Shown: positions 26,128-34,540 of the stretch, piece after piece | Numbering within the stretch: position 1 is the first letter of the stretch | How the letters are laid out: each line of letters begins with the position of its first letter | Position numbers and translations under genes: made by a program | Assembly (NCBI RefSeq): GCF_006716355.1 | Contig: NZ_VFOW01000001.1 | Coordinates: 4,774,001 to 4,838,000, forward strand | Source: Stackebrandtia endophytica | Lineage (GTDB): Bacteria > Actinomycetota > Actinomycetes > Mycobacteriales > Micromonosporaceae | Direction of reading: 5' to 3' | DNA: 64,000 nucleotides | The notes under the pieces: generated by a model | The model's input: the letters and a program-made list of their open reading frames with translations, nothing else | Databases searched by the model: none | What the model was told of the DNA's origin: nothing

Positions 26128-27369
26128 TCATCCGAACGAGCCGGCAGCCGCTCGTCGGACGATCAGCCCGCGGGGCATCCGAAACGACAGGTTGTCGATG
26201 CACTCGAACGGTTCAGAGACGACGCAACCACGCAGGAGCGCCGCGGTCTCGGCCACGACGACTGCCGCCTCCATTCGGGCCAGGTGCGCGCCGACGCATC
26301 GGTGCGCACCGGCTCCGAAGGCGAGATGTCGACGGGAGCCGCGCTGACCGGGCACGAACCGCCCGGGAAACTCACCGACCTGCCTGCCGGCGGCCGCCAG
26401 CCACAGCAACACCGACTGCCCGGCCGCGACTGGGACACCGGCCAGCGTCGTGTCGTCGGTGGCTATCCGGCGCCAACTGACGATCGGAGGTTCCCACCGC
26501 AGCCCCTCTTCGACCACCGCCTCGGCGGTGACCGTTCCGCCGACCAACCCGGTGAGCACTCCCGGTTCCCCGGTCAAACGGTGCAACAGCAGAGCGAGAA
26601 ACTGAGACGTGGTCTCCTGCCCGGCGACCAGTAGGAAGAACAGCGCGGCGATCACCGGGTCGTCACCCAGCCCATGATCGCGGCAGTGACGTCGCAGCCG
26701 TGCGACCATCCCGCCGGCGGTGCCGACGAATCGCCGCAACCGGTCATGATGGACACCGACGGCCTCTGCCAGCAGGCGCTGTCGATCCGGTTCGGTCGGT
26801 GACCAGAACAGTTCCAATGCCGCGCGGGAGAACCGGTTGACCGTCGCCACCTCGTCGTCGGGCAGTTCCATCAGGCGCCCCAGCGCGGCCAACGGGATGT
26901 CCGCACACAGCGCGCGATGCAGGTCGACCGGTTCACCGGCTCGGAGTCGGGGCATCAGCGACGCGACACGTCGCCGCACCAGTCCGATCAGCCACGGTCG
27001 AAGGCGGGCCACTCGGCGAGGTGTGGTCGCCTCGGCCACGATGGCTCGAATGCCGGGGTGGTCGGGGCCGTCGTTGTTGGCCAGGGTCGGTGGCAGCCGA
27101 ACCGAGTGGGAGGCCAGTCGGCGCAACGTCATCGGCGTGAATGCGGTGACCGCGTCCAGCGCGTTGCCCACCCCGAACCGGTCGTTGTCGAGCAGTACCC
27201 GTTTCACCAGGTCCGGCCGAGCCACCACGAGGTGGTCGCCCTCCTGCCAGACGCCACAGCCGGTGGGCGGTCGCCGTTCCCACAACCGGAAATGATCGAC
27301 TCTGGTGGGGGTGATCACCGGTCGACCGGTGGAATCCTCGATCGGGCATCGGTGTCGCGTCTGGTGCAT
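26128..27369 (-). CDS. Cytochrome P450
   Basis: A 413-residue soluble bacterial P450. The heme-binding loop FGAGAHRCVG (Cys ligand near residue 357), the oxygen-activation helix AGQETTSQ (near 250) and the ExxR pair in EEGLRWEPP are all intact. ATG 27369 gives MHQTRHRCPIED, a normal P450 N-terminus, behind a GAGGAA ribosome site. It faces the bioAFD operon tail-to-tail, 81 bases away. In Bacillus the P450 BioI supplies the pimeloyl group for biotin, so a similar role is possible, but a tailoring or catabolic P450 is equally likely. No ferredoxin gene is adjacent. Confidence 0.9.
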   Translation of the reverse strand: MHQTRHRCPIEDSTGRPVITPTRVDHFRLWERRPPTGCGVWQEGDHLVVARPDLVKRVLLDNDRFGVGNALDAVTAFTPMTLRRLASHSVRLPPTLANNDGPDHPGIRAIVAEATTPRRVARLRPWLIGLVRRRVASLMPRLRAGEPVDLHRALCADIPLAALGRLMELPDDEVATVNRFSRAALELFWSPTEPDRQRLLAEAVGVHHDRLRRFVGTAGGMVARLRRHCRDHGLGDDPVIAALFFLLVAGQETTSQFLALLLHRLTGEPGVLTGLVGGTVTAEAVVEEGLRWEPPIVSWRRIATDDTTLAGVPVAAGQSVLLWLAAAGRQVGEFPGRFVPGQRGSRRHLAFGAGAHRCVGAHLARMEAAVVVAETAALLRGCVVSEPFECIDNLSFRMPRGLIVRRAAAGSFG

Positions 27370-27662
27370 CCGAGTTCCTCGCTGCCGTCGTGCATCGTGG
27401 ACTGAGCCTATGGCCGATGCTGCGGTCGACCGGTCAACCGCGCTGGGCGGACCCGACTCGATCCGACATCGGCGCGCGATCGGGGCACTGAACATCGTGG
27501 AGCGGCCGAATGGGGCGCACCCGGTGCGCCACTGCGCCCCATCGGGGTTCGGCGGTGGAAGCACCGTGGTGTTGCTTTCGACAGCGCCGGCGCCCCACCC
27601 GGCGAGTTGTACGGATTCCCCGCCTCCCCCGACCGATCGACGGTGAAGGGCGTCATATCGCG
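27370..27662. other. Intergenic region between the P450 and the ABC-F leader promoter
   Basis: About 290 bases without a supported gene. On the minus strand a TTGACC (27432-27437) and a CATAGG (27407-27412) could form the P450 promoter, though the spacing of 19 is long. An imperfect dyad GCGGT-N10-ACCGC lies near 27422-27441. Confidence 0.35.
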
Positions 27663-27691
27663 TTGAACGTGGCGGCACGGTCCGGTACCGT
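27663..27691 (+). promoter_or_regulatory. Promoter of the ABC-F leader transcript
   Basis: TTGAAC (27663-27668) and TACCGT (27686-27691) are separated by 17 bases, a good vegetative-type promoter. The expected first base falls at about 27698-27699, on the ATG of the leader peptide. The bases before the -35 (TCATAT) are AT-rich, which is reminiscent of WhiB7-dependent promoters, but this is weak. Confidence 0.6.
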
Positions 27692-27698
27692 GATGCGC

Positions 27699-27740
27699 AT
27701 GGGTGTAATAGACACAATCGCCAGGCCACGGATCGCATAG
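27699..27740 (+). CDS. Predicted 13-residue leader peptide of the ABC-F gene
   Basis: The reading frame MGVIDTIARPRIA ends in TAG at 27738-27740. An in-frame ATG two codons earlier (27693) would add Met-Arg. The promoter at 27663-27691 places the transcription start at or next to the ATG, so the peptide would be made from a leaderless message. One base after its stop codon begins a long hairpin region leading to the ABC-F gene 311 nt downstream. Short upstream peptides of this kind sense ribosome-stalling drugs in known resistance leaders. The peptide sequence itself matches nothing I recall; function is inferred only from layout. Confidence 0.5.
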   Translation: MGVIDTIARPRIA

Positions 27741-27741
27741 T

Positions 27742-27928
27742 CGCCTGTCGTTTCGCCGGGTAACCGGCTTCTTTCGACCGTCAGGTCGTTTTCCGTCTCC
27801 GACAGGCGCCGGTCTTCGCGCGTTGGCAGCGGACGTCTTCCGCAACGCGCCGACCGAGATCCGTTCGTCCCCACCGGCCTGCCTTTGCAGGCGCCGCGCC
27901 CTTCGGCGCGGTTCGGTCGTGGCGCGCC
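27742..27928 (+). promoter_or_regulatory. Hairpin array in the ABC-F leader, possible ribosome-mediated attenuator
   Basis: Several stems follow the leader peptide. CGCCTGTCG (27742-27750) pairs with CGACAGGCG (27800-27808), enclosing GCCGG-GTAA-CCGGC. GCGCGTTG (27818-27825) pairs with CAACGCGC (27843-27850), with GGTC/GACC outside. GCCTGC-CTTT-GCAGGC spans 27877-27892. CCGCGCC-CTTC-GGCGCGG spans 27894-27911, and a further GGCGCGCC (27921-27928) could compete for the same arms. The last hairpins are terminator-like but lack a U tract. A ribosome stalled on the peptide would cover the first arm, the usual logic of attenuators. Confidence 0.45.
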
Positions 27929-28051
27929 TGGCGGCACCCATGCCCTTTTCGCCCGCCCTTGAAGCGGCGAGGTCGTCTCGCATGGTCCCGTTCTCCAGAG
28001 CCCGGTCGTCGGTGGACTCCGTCCACTCTCGTTTCAGCTCCTGGAGGTCAC

Positions 28052-29743
28052 ATGAACCACTCCGTCGTCGTATCACAAACCACACTGTCCGATGTGTCCA
28101 AAGCCTATGACGGTCGTCGGGTCTTGGATCGCATCGACGTCGCCGTTCCCCACGGGGAAAAGGTCGCCGTCGTCGGCGAGAACGGATCCGGCAAGTCGAC
28201 GTTGCTGCGGTTGCTTGCCGGTGAGGAGCTCCCGGATTCGGGCGACGTCACCGTCCAGGCCGTCGGAGGTATCGGCCATTGTGGTCAAACCGTGGATCTG
28301 GTCGCCCATCGCTTCGTCGCCGACCTGGTCGACGATGCTTTCGCCGACCTGCGCCGGTTGCAGAGCCGGATCGCCGCCGCCGAGGCGGAGCTGGCCGATG
28401 CGGACGCCGAGGGCCTTGCCGCCTACGGTGACCTGCTGACCGAGTTCGAACAACTCGGCGGCTACGAGGTCGACAGCCGGGTCGCCGCGGCGATGCGCGG
28501 TCTGGGCGTGGCCGACATCGCCCTCGACCGGGGCTTGAGCACCCTGTCGGGTGGCGAGCAGTCGCGGTTGGCGTTGGCGGTGGTGCTGGCGGCCGATCCC
28601 GAACTGATCCTGCTGGACGAACCGACCAACCATCTGGACGCCTCCGCGGTCGCCTGGTTGATTGCACGGCTGCGCGACCATCGGGGCACCGTCGTCGCGG
28701 TGACCCACGACCGGCGATTCCTCGCCGGATTCGCACAATCCATTCTGGAGGTTGATGGTGACACCGGTGGGGTTCACCGGTACGGAACCGATTGGCGCGG
28801 TTACCTGGTCGCCAAGGCGGCCGAACGGGAACGCTGGGAACAGCGGTATCGCGAATGGTGCGCCGAGGTCGACCGGCAGAACGCCACCGTCGAATCGGGG
28901 GCCAAGCGGTTGGCCTCACAGATCAAGTCCGACACTCGCCCACGGACCGCCGGTCACCGCCGCTCCCATGAGACCGGTCTGTCCGCCGTGGTGCGCAACG
29001 CTCACGAGCGGCTGCGTCGCCTCACCGAGAACCCGGTACCCCGCCCGCCCGAGCCGCTGCGGTTCGCGGCGGCGTTCAACGTGGGGGACACCACCGAGGA
29101 CTCGGTCGAGGTCGACTACGAGCTGACCGATGTACGGGTCGCCGATCGCCTGGAGATCACCGACCTCCGCCTCAAACCCGGTGCGCGAGTGCTGGTGACC
29201 GGCCCCAATGGAGCCGGCAAGTCCACCTTGCTTCGGGTGCTGGCCGGGCAACTGGAACCCGACACCGGAACGGTGGTGCGTCCCGACTCGGTCGGTTACC
29301 TGCCGCAGGAGTTGCCCACCCCGGCTCCGGCACGGACGGTGCTCGCCGAGTTCGCTCACGGACGCACCGGTGAACCGGCCGAGTACACCGACCTCCTCCG
29401 TGACCTGGGACTGTTGGCCGAACACGACTTCGACAAACCGGTCGCCGCACTATCGGTGGGGCAGCGGCGAAGGCTCGCGCTGGCCAGGCTGGTCTCCCGA
29501 CCGCGGCGGGTCCTGCTGTTGGACGAACCGACGAACCACCTGTCTCCGGCGCTGATGTCGGAATTGGAACGGGCGCTGGAGGAATACACCGGCGGCCTGG
29601 TCGTGGTGTCACACAACGCCGAGTTCAACCGGCGGTTCACCGGCGACCGGATGACACTGGAAGAAGGTCGGTTGGTGTCGTTACCTCCGTCAAATCGGTC
29701 AGAATTTCACATTACGGGTGAAACGGAATGGAGCGCTAGGTAA
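28052..29743 (+). CDS. ABC-F family ATPase, ribosome-protection type
   Basis: A 563-residue protein with two ATP-binding cassettes and no membrane segment, the ABC-F layout. Walker A motifs are GENGSGKST (near residue 43) and GPNGAGKST (near 384); signature motifs are LSGGEQSRLALA and LSVGQRRRLALA; both Walker B segments end LLDEPTNHL. The charged linker between the cassettes (about 245-320) would reach the ribosomal P-site tRNA. ATG follows a GGAGG ribosome site. The long leader with a short peptide and hairpins is typical of antibiotic-inducible ABC-F resistance genes rather than housekeeping ones such as EttA. The drug class cannot be predicted. Confidence 0.88.
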   Translation: MNHSVVVSQTTLSDVSKAYDGRRVLDRIDVAVPHGEKVAVVGENGSGKSTLLRLLAGEELPDSGDVTVQAVGGIGHCGQTVDLVAHRFVADLVDDAFADLRRLQSRIAAAEAELADADAEGLAAYGDLLTEFEQLGGYEVDSRVAAAMRGLGVADIALDRGLSTLSGGEQSRLALAVVLAADPELILLDEPTNHLDASAVAWLIARLRDHRGTVVAVTHDRRFLAGFAQSILEVDGDTGGVHRYGTDWRGYLVAKAAERERWEQRYREWCAEVDRQNATVESGAKRLASQIKSDTRPRTAGHRRSHETGLSAVVRNAHERLRRLTENPVPRPPEPLRFAAAFNVGDTTEDSVEVDYELTDVRVADRLEITDLRLKPGARVLVTGPNGAGKSTLLRVLAGQLEPDTGTVVRPDSVGYLPQELPTPAPARTVLAEFAHGRTGEPAEYTDLLRDLGLLAEHDFDKPVAALSVGQRRRLALARLVSRPRRVLLLDEPTNHLSPALMSELERALEEYTGGLVVVSHNAEFNRRFTGDRMTLEEGRLVSLPPSNRSEFHITGETEWSAR

Positions 29744-29789
29744 GTTCTGTCCAGTCACGTAGGACGCGACGTCACGGGGGACCACACAG

Positions 29790-29875
29790 TGAACTCACCA
29801 CGATGGACAGCAGTCGCCTTCGGTGATGTCGTCGGCCTCGGAGTCGTCGCCGATCCGCGGCGGTGTCGGCAATGA
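29790..29875 (+). CDS. Possible 28-residue ORF overlapping the next gene
   Basis: GTG at 29790 opens a frame beginning MNSPRWTAVAFGDVVGLG and ending in a TGA that overlaps the ATG at 29872 (ATGA). The layout suggests translational coupling to the following gene, or that the two frames were once one gene joined by a frameshift. No homology recognised; low confidence. Confidence 0.2.
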
Positions 29876-30261
29876 CCCGAGCATCCAGAGGCGACGATCT
29901 GGTCGTGTTGGTGCGAGGCGACAACCGTCGCCTCGCACGCCTCCTCGTCCTGGCCGTCGCCCCCTACCGACTGCGGCTGGAGGCGATGGGTCGGTCCCGG
30001 GAGGCCGAGTCGCCCAGCCTGTTCGACGCGTTGACGAGCCTGCGGCGTGACCTGGATTCCACGGGTTGGTTGCCAGCGGTTCAGGGCGCACGCCGTGACG
30101 CCTATCCGGTCACCGGTGACCCCACGATGGTGTGGACTCACGGGATGGGCGGCACGCCGCGCCCCCGCGACGGCCTGGGGGTACTGGCCCCCGTCGAGGA
30201 CGTCTCCCTGTTGGCCACCGTGGCGCAACAGGCCGCGGCGTTTCGCAGCTGGAAGTCCTAG
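29863..30261 (+). CDS. Hypothetical protein, about 130 residues
   Basis: The frame begins at GTG 29863 or, more likely, ATG 29872 (MTRASRGDDLVVLVRGDN) and gives 129-132 residues. The sequence has a plausible globular composition: an N-terminal beta/alpha segment DDLVVLVRGDNRRLARLLVLAV and a tryptophan-containing middle. No domain, signal peptide or membrane helix is recognised. It stands alone between the ABC-F gene and the convergent NYN gene. Codon use resembles neighbours, supporting a real gene. Confidence 0.5.
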   Translation: MSAMTRASRGDDLVVLVRGDNRRLARLLVLAVAPYRLRLEAMGRSREAESPSLFDALTSLRRDLDSTGWLPAVQGARRDAYPVTGDPTMVWTHGMGGTPRPRDGLGVLAPVEDVSLLATVAQQAAAFRSWKS

Positions 30262-30558
30262 CGGCCGTCGTCACGTCCGCCGTTCGGTGCGGGAGCCTGT
30301 TGTCAAGCCTGCTGTTCTGTTGCGCGTCGACCAGACGGGCGCCTCCGCCACTGTGATCCACCCGCTGATCCGCATGAGGTTCAAAGACGACGTCTACGGT
30401 GATTCGGCAGGGTACGCACCCGGGCCGTCGTCACGTCACGAGCACCGTCACAGGTCGGTGTCGTCTCTGTCTGGTCACGTCCTGCCGAGGCGAACCCCGC
30501 AACCGGATGGTGGACACGCTCGGTGAGGTGTCCAGCGGACCGGCCGAGTCGATCCGGG
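30262..30558. other. Intergenic region with a 15-nt direct repeat
   Basis: Nearly 300 bases without a supported gene. GGCCGTCGTCACGTC occurs twice in direct orientation, at 30263-30277 and 30423-30437 (160-bp interval). No clear terminator hairpin between the convergent genes was found. Confidence 0.4.
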
Positions 30559-31908
30559 CTACGCCCGTTGCAGTCGGCGCCGCAACGTGTCGGAAGACAA
30601 CGGGTACGCACCGTTTCGGCGGGTACCGTCGGCGACCTCCCGGTCGGAGGAGATCACGATGACCGGACGGCCGTTGGGTTCACCACGCACCAGGGCCCGG
30701 ATCACCTCGTCGGCGGTCTGACCCTTGCGGCTGAACAGCACCCTCACGCCCCGCGGCTGCTTCGGCAACCCGACCATCGGGTCGGCGCCGTCGTAGACCA
30801 CCGTCACCTCGGCACCGGTCTGGGCCGCCAGCCCGGCCAGGCCGCGTCCCAGTCGTGAACGCTGCTGCTCCAGGGTCAGCTCCGGCCATCCGCCCTTGGT
30901 GACGTTGTAACCGTCGATGATCAGGTGCGCCCGAGGCAGCGCCAACAGTTCGTCCAACCGGATCGGATCGTCGGCCTCCAGGCCCCTGGCGGGAGAATTC
31001 GTCGCCGTGCCCGGACGGACCCCCTCCAGGTCGGCGATGAAGTCGGCGGGCGTGGTCTCCGCCGGTTCCATCGCCAACTCCTGCCGCAGTCCCTGCGCCG
31101 CGCCGCCGATCGTCTCCAACAGCAGCCACAGCCGCGACTCGTTGAACGCACGAGCATCCCGAGCACCGCGCCTGGCCCGTTCCAACGCCTGCAGCGACTC
31201 GTGCAACTGGGACCGCAACTGCTGGACCTCGGTGGCGTGGCTGGTCTCGGCTTGCCGCAGTCGCCCGCGTTCGGCCGACAACGCGTCGGCTACCTTGCGT
31301 TCACGACGCTTGACCTCGCGGGTCTCCTTCGTCGCCGATCGATGCTGACGCCGCAACTCCTCGACCTCGGCGCGCAGCTCGGTCAACTCCACCCGCAGCT
31401 TCTCGGCTTCCCGCTCCGCGATCGCCCGATCGTGTTCGGCGGTGGTGGCGCGCTGCTCCGCCTGCGCGATACGTTCGCGGACCTGTGCCTCGGCCGCGGC
31501 CGACACCTCGTGCGCCGCCACCGCGCGCACCATGTCGGGCCAGCCGTCGGGACGAATCAGGAACGCCAAGGCCGCGATCTCCGCCGGGGACGCGTCCTGC
31601 GGAGTCTCACCCCGCGCGATCGCCGCGGCCACCGGTGAGGCCGTGACGATCCGGTCGGCCACCCGCTGCCGGAAGACCGGGTCGCTGGTCAACTCCGACC
31701 GCAGCGGCCCGGCGGCCGGTTTGGCACGCTTGGCGGGAGCGAACCGCGCGAAGCGGCGCAACTGACCGGGCAGATCGTCCGGCTTGATCGTCGACAGGGT
31801 CCCGGCGGCGAGTTCGATCAGGATCGGCCACGCCGACTCCGGCAACTCGGGGCTCGATTCGGTGGGCGTCCGGGAAGTGGCGGGCGTATCGCCCGCGTTG
31901 CCGGTCAC
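30559..31908 (-). CDS. NYN (YacP-like PIN-fold) ribonuclease domain protein
   Basis: About 449 residues from a GTG at 31908. The C-terminal third is a NYN/YacP nuclease domain: LIIDGYNVTKGGWP carries the first catalytic Asp, VVYDGADPM the second, and ISSDREVADGTRRNGA the last. The middle (about residues 150-280) is a long Arg/Glu-rich coiled coil (KETREVKRRERKVADALS). The N-terminal part is unknown. It probably acts on RNA or ribosomes, as Rae1/YacP does. The start is uncertain because the frame stays open upstream; 31908 is chosen before the divergent M48 gene. Confidence 0.8.
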   Translation of the reverse strand: MTGNAGDTPATSRTPTESSPELPESAWPILIELAAGTLSTIKPDDLPGQLRRFARFAPAKRAKPAAGPLRSELTSDPVFRQRVADRIVTASPVAAAIARGETPQDASPAEIAALAFLIRPDGWPDMVRAVAAHEVSAAAEAQVRERIAQAEQRATTAEHDRAIAEREAEKLRVELTELRAEVEELRRQHRSATKETREVKRRERKVADALSAERGRLRQAETSHATEVQQLRSQLHESLQALERARRGARDARAFNESRLWLLLETIGGAAQGLRQELAMEPAETTPADFIADLEGVRPGTATNSPARGLEADDPIRLDELLALPRAHLIIDGYNVTKGGWPELTLEQQRSRLGRGLAGLAAQTGAEVTVVYDGADPMVGLPKQPRGVRVLFSRKGQTADEVIRALVRGEPNGRPVIVISSDREVADGTRRNGAYPLSSDTLRRRLQRA

Positions 31909-32070
31909 GGCCCCGTCGGCAGCGCACGCCAAATTGGCCGAGGGGTCACGACAGACCTCCCGGTGATACGGCTGATGCACGTTACCGACATGACTCAAGT
32001 CTGCCACCGATCGGCCCGAACTCGCGCCCCCACCCGCGAGGTCGTCCGGACGAGGAACAAAAATACTCCG

Positions 32071-33321
32071 ATGGCTTCGATTTTTCGGCACCCGGCCACG
32101 GTCGTCCTGTCGGTCTTGCTGGGTCTGCTGGTGGTAGTGGGATCGATCCTGGTGCCCTGGGCGGTTCAGGCCCCGGACCGGGCCGCACAGGAGGCGGCGG
32201 TGGCGGCCCTGTCCGTCGACGCGGTCGCGTTGGGCAAGGAGTTCGCCGCCGCGACCCGCCCCGGCTCCTACATCGCGTTGGCGCTGAGCCTGGCGGTGGC
32301 GCTGCTGTTGGGGCTCACCCCGATCGGCTCCCGCATCATCGCCGCCTGTGGCCGTGTGGGGCGTGGCCACTGGCTGGCGGAGGCGGTGCTGGGCGGGGTC
32401 GTGATCATGCTGATCGCGCAGCTCGTCACGTTGCCGCTGTCAGCGTGGCGATACCTGATCCTGGTCGAATACGGCATGTCGAACCAGACCTGGTCGGCGT
32501 GGGCGGTGGCGGTCGCGAAATCCTACGGCGTCAACATCGTGGTGGCGGCGGTCATGCTGGCCGGTCTCTACGGCCTCATGCGGTGGTCGCCCCGCCGGTG
32601 GTGGCTGTGGGCTGCCGGGGTCGGCGCTGGCCTGGTGATGGCGATGTCGGCGATCTACCCGGTCGTGGTGGAGCCGCTGTTCGACAACTTCACCCCGATG
32701 CCGGAGGGGCCGCTGCGCACCGAACTGCTCGAACTCGCCGAACACGACGGGGTTCCCGTGTCCGAGGTCCTGGTGTCGGACGCGTCGGTTCGCACCAACG
32801 CGGTCAACGCCTATGTGTCCGGTCTCGGCCCGACCCGGCGCATCGTCGTCTACGACAACCTGTTGGCGGCGCCCTCCGAGGAGGTCGTGGCCGTGGTGGC
32901 CCATGAACTGGGGCACGCCAAGAACGGTGACGTGTGGATCGGCACCACCCTGGGGGCGATAGCGGTCGCCTCGGCGGCCGCCGGGATCGCCGTTGCGGGT
33001 CGGTCCCGACGACTGTTGCGGGCGGCGGGTGTCGACGACATCACCTCGCCGAGGTCGGCGGCGCTGCTGCTGGCCGGTGTGGCCCTGGTCGGTGTGTTGG
33101 CGACGCCGGTGCAGAATCTGGTGTCTCGACAGATCGAGATGCGCGCCGATCAGCACGCTCTAGAGTTGACCGCCGATCCCGATACCTTTATCAATATGCA
33201 GACTGGACTCTCCGAAGCCAATCTATCCGATGTGGATCCACCGGGTTGGCTGCACTGGTGGTTCGGTTCGCACCCGACGACGGCCGAACGCATCGCCATG
33301 GCCGAGGAGTTTCGCCGATGA
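32071..33321 (+). CDS. M48-family membrane metalloprotease (Ste24/CAAX prenyl protease type)
   Basis: A 416-residue integral membrane zinc protease. The zinc motif is VVAHELGHAKNGD (HExxH near residue 277); the third ligand is in EMRADQHALELT. Around seven membrane segments surround the active site, as in Ste24-like proteases, which act in membrane protein quality control. ATG 32071 gives MASIFRHPATVVLSVLL; the upstream in-frame extension is hydrophilic and unlikely. Its stop overlaps the pimB start (ATGA). Confidence 0.88.
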   Translation: MASIFRHPATVVLSVLLGLLVVVGSILVPWAVQAPDRAAQEAAVAALSVDAVALGKEFAAATRPGSYIALALSLAVALLLGLTPIGSRIIAACGRVGRGHWLAEAVLGGVVIMLIAQLVTLPLSAWRYLILVEYGMSNQTWSAWAVAVAKSYGVNIVVAAVMLAGLYGLMRWSPRRWWLWAAGVGAGLVMAMSAIYPVVVEPLFDNFTPMPEGPLRTELLELAEHDGVPVSEVLVSDASVRTNAVNAYVSGLGPTRRIVVYDNLLAAPSEEVVAVVAHELGHAKNGDVWIGTTLGAIAVASAAAGIAVAGRSRRLLRAAGVDDITSPRSAALLLAGVALVGVLATPVQNLVSRQIEMRADQHALELTADPDTFINMQTGLSEANLSDVDPPGWLHWWFGSHPTTAERIAMAEEFRR

Positions 33322-34454
33322 CACGCGTCCTGTTGGTGACCAACGACTTCCCGCCCCGTCAAGGCGGCATCCAGTCCTTTGTGCACGGTATGGCCACCCG
33401 ACTGCCCACCGAACACCTGGTCGTCTACAGCTCCACCTCGCCAGGGGCCGCCGCGTTCGATCGTGACCAGCCGTTCCCGGTGGTGCGCGACCGCACCTCG
33501 ATGCTGCTGCCGACCCCGAGAGTCGCGCGCCGCGCCGCGAGCATCGCCCGTGAGCACGACTGCGACGCCGTCCTGTTCGGAGCCGCCGCGCCACTGGGCC
33601 TACTGGCCGAGGGCCTCAAACGCCGCACCGGCATCCGGCAGGCCGTCGCCATCACCCACGGACACGAGGTCGGTTGGGCGAAACTTCCGGTCGCTCGGGG
33701 CCTGTTGCGCCGCATCGCCGAACACACCGACGTCGTCACCTACCTCACCGACTACACCCGGCATCGGCTGGCGCCGGTGGTCGGAAAGGTCACCGATCTG
33801 CGGCAACTGACCTTCGGTATCGACATCGACGAGTTCTCACCCGAGGTCGACGGTGAGGGGATGCGACGGCGCCACGGATTGGGCGACGCGCCCGTCGTGG
33901 TCTGTGTGTCCCGTCTGGTGCCGCGCAAGGGCCAGGACTCGCTGATCGACGCGTTCGGCGTCGTGAGGCGGGCAGTCCCCGACGCCCGCCTTCTACTGGT
34001 GGGAGGCGGGCCCTACGAGAAGCAGCTACGGGCCCGCATCGCCGCCCGAGGCCTCGACGACGTCGTCGTGGTCACCGGGTCGGTGCCCCGAGACGAACTG
34101 GCCAACTACTATGCCGCCGGCGACGTCTTCGCGATGCCGTGCCGCACTCGTCGTCGCGGCCTGGACGTGGAGGGGCTGGGCGTGGTCTACCTCGAGGCCT
34201 CCGCGACCGGCCTGCCGGTGATCGCCGGCGACTCCGGAGGCGCACCTGAAGCCGTCCGGGACGGCGAAACCGGGTACGTGGTGCCGGGCGGCGACATCGA
34301 GACACTGGGCAAACGGTTGGTCGAACTGTTGACCGACGACGACCTGGCCGCGCGTCTGGGCAAAACCGGCCGGGACTGGATGTGCACCCGGTGGACCTGG
34401 CCGCATCTGGCCGATCGACTGGCGCAGATGCTCACCCCACCGAGCGACCGATGA
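33318..34454 (+). CDS. pimB: PimB-like GT4 mannosyltransferase
   Basis: A 378-residue family 4 glycosyltransferase. The N-terminal loop DFPPRQGGIQSFVHGMA and the C-terminal ExxxxxxxE motif in EGLGVVYLEASATGLP are typical of the GDP-mannose-dependent phosphatidylinositol-mannoside mannosyltransferase PimB' (Rv2188c type). It acts at the inner face of the membrane in PIM/lipomannan synthesis. The exact acceptor is inferred from similarity. ATG overlaps the M48 protease stop, so the two are coupled. A perfect 12-bp terminator follows. Confidence 0.82.
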   Translation: MTRVLLVTNDFPPRQGGIQSFVHGMATRLPTEHLVVYSSTSPGAAAFDRDQPFPVVRDRTSMLLPTPRVARRAASIAREHDCDAVLFGAAAPLGLLAEGLKRRTGIRQAVAITHGHEVGWAKLPVARGLLRRIAEHTDVVTYLTDYTRHRLAPVVGKVTDLRQLTFGIDIDEFSPEVDGEGMRRRHGLGDAPVVVCVSRLVPRKGQDSLIDAFGVVRRAVPDARLLLVGGGPYEKQLRARIAARGLDDVVVVTGSVPRDELANYYAAGDVFAMPCRTRRRGLDVEGLGVVYLEASATGLPVIAGDSGGAPEAVRDGETGYVVPGGDIETLGKRLVELLTDDDLAARLGKTGRDWMCTRWTWPHLADRLAQMLTPPSDR

Positions 34455-34469
34455 CCTCGTCTGACGAAG

Positions 34470-34500
34470 ACACCGAGCGCCGGTGTGAGGCGCTCGGTGT
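34470..34500. terminator. Bidirectional terminator between pimB and the response regulator
   Basis: ACACCGAGCGCC (34470-34481) and GGCGCTCGGTGT (34489-34500) pair perfectly, 7-nt loop, 15 nt after the pimB stop and between convergent genes. Confidence 0.88.
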
Positions 34501-34540
34501 TCACAGTCACTCTTAAGTGTCCGTCTCGACGGACACGTTC

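Noticed and set aside
27408-28085. Minus-strand frame across the ABC-F leader
   Set aside because: Arg-rich composition, overlaps a strong promoter and hairpins on the other strand; no family features.
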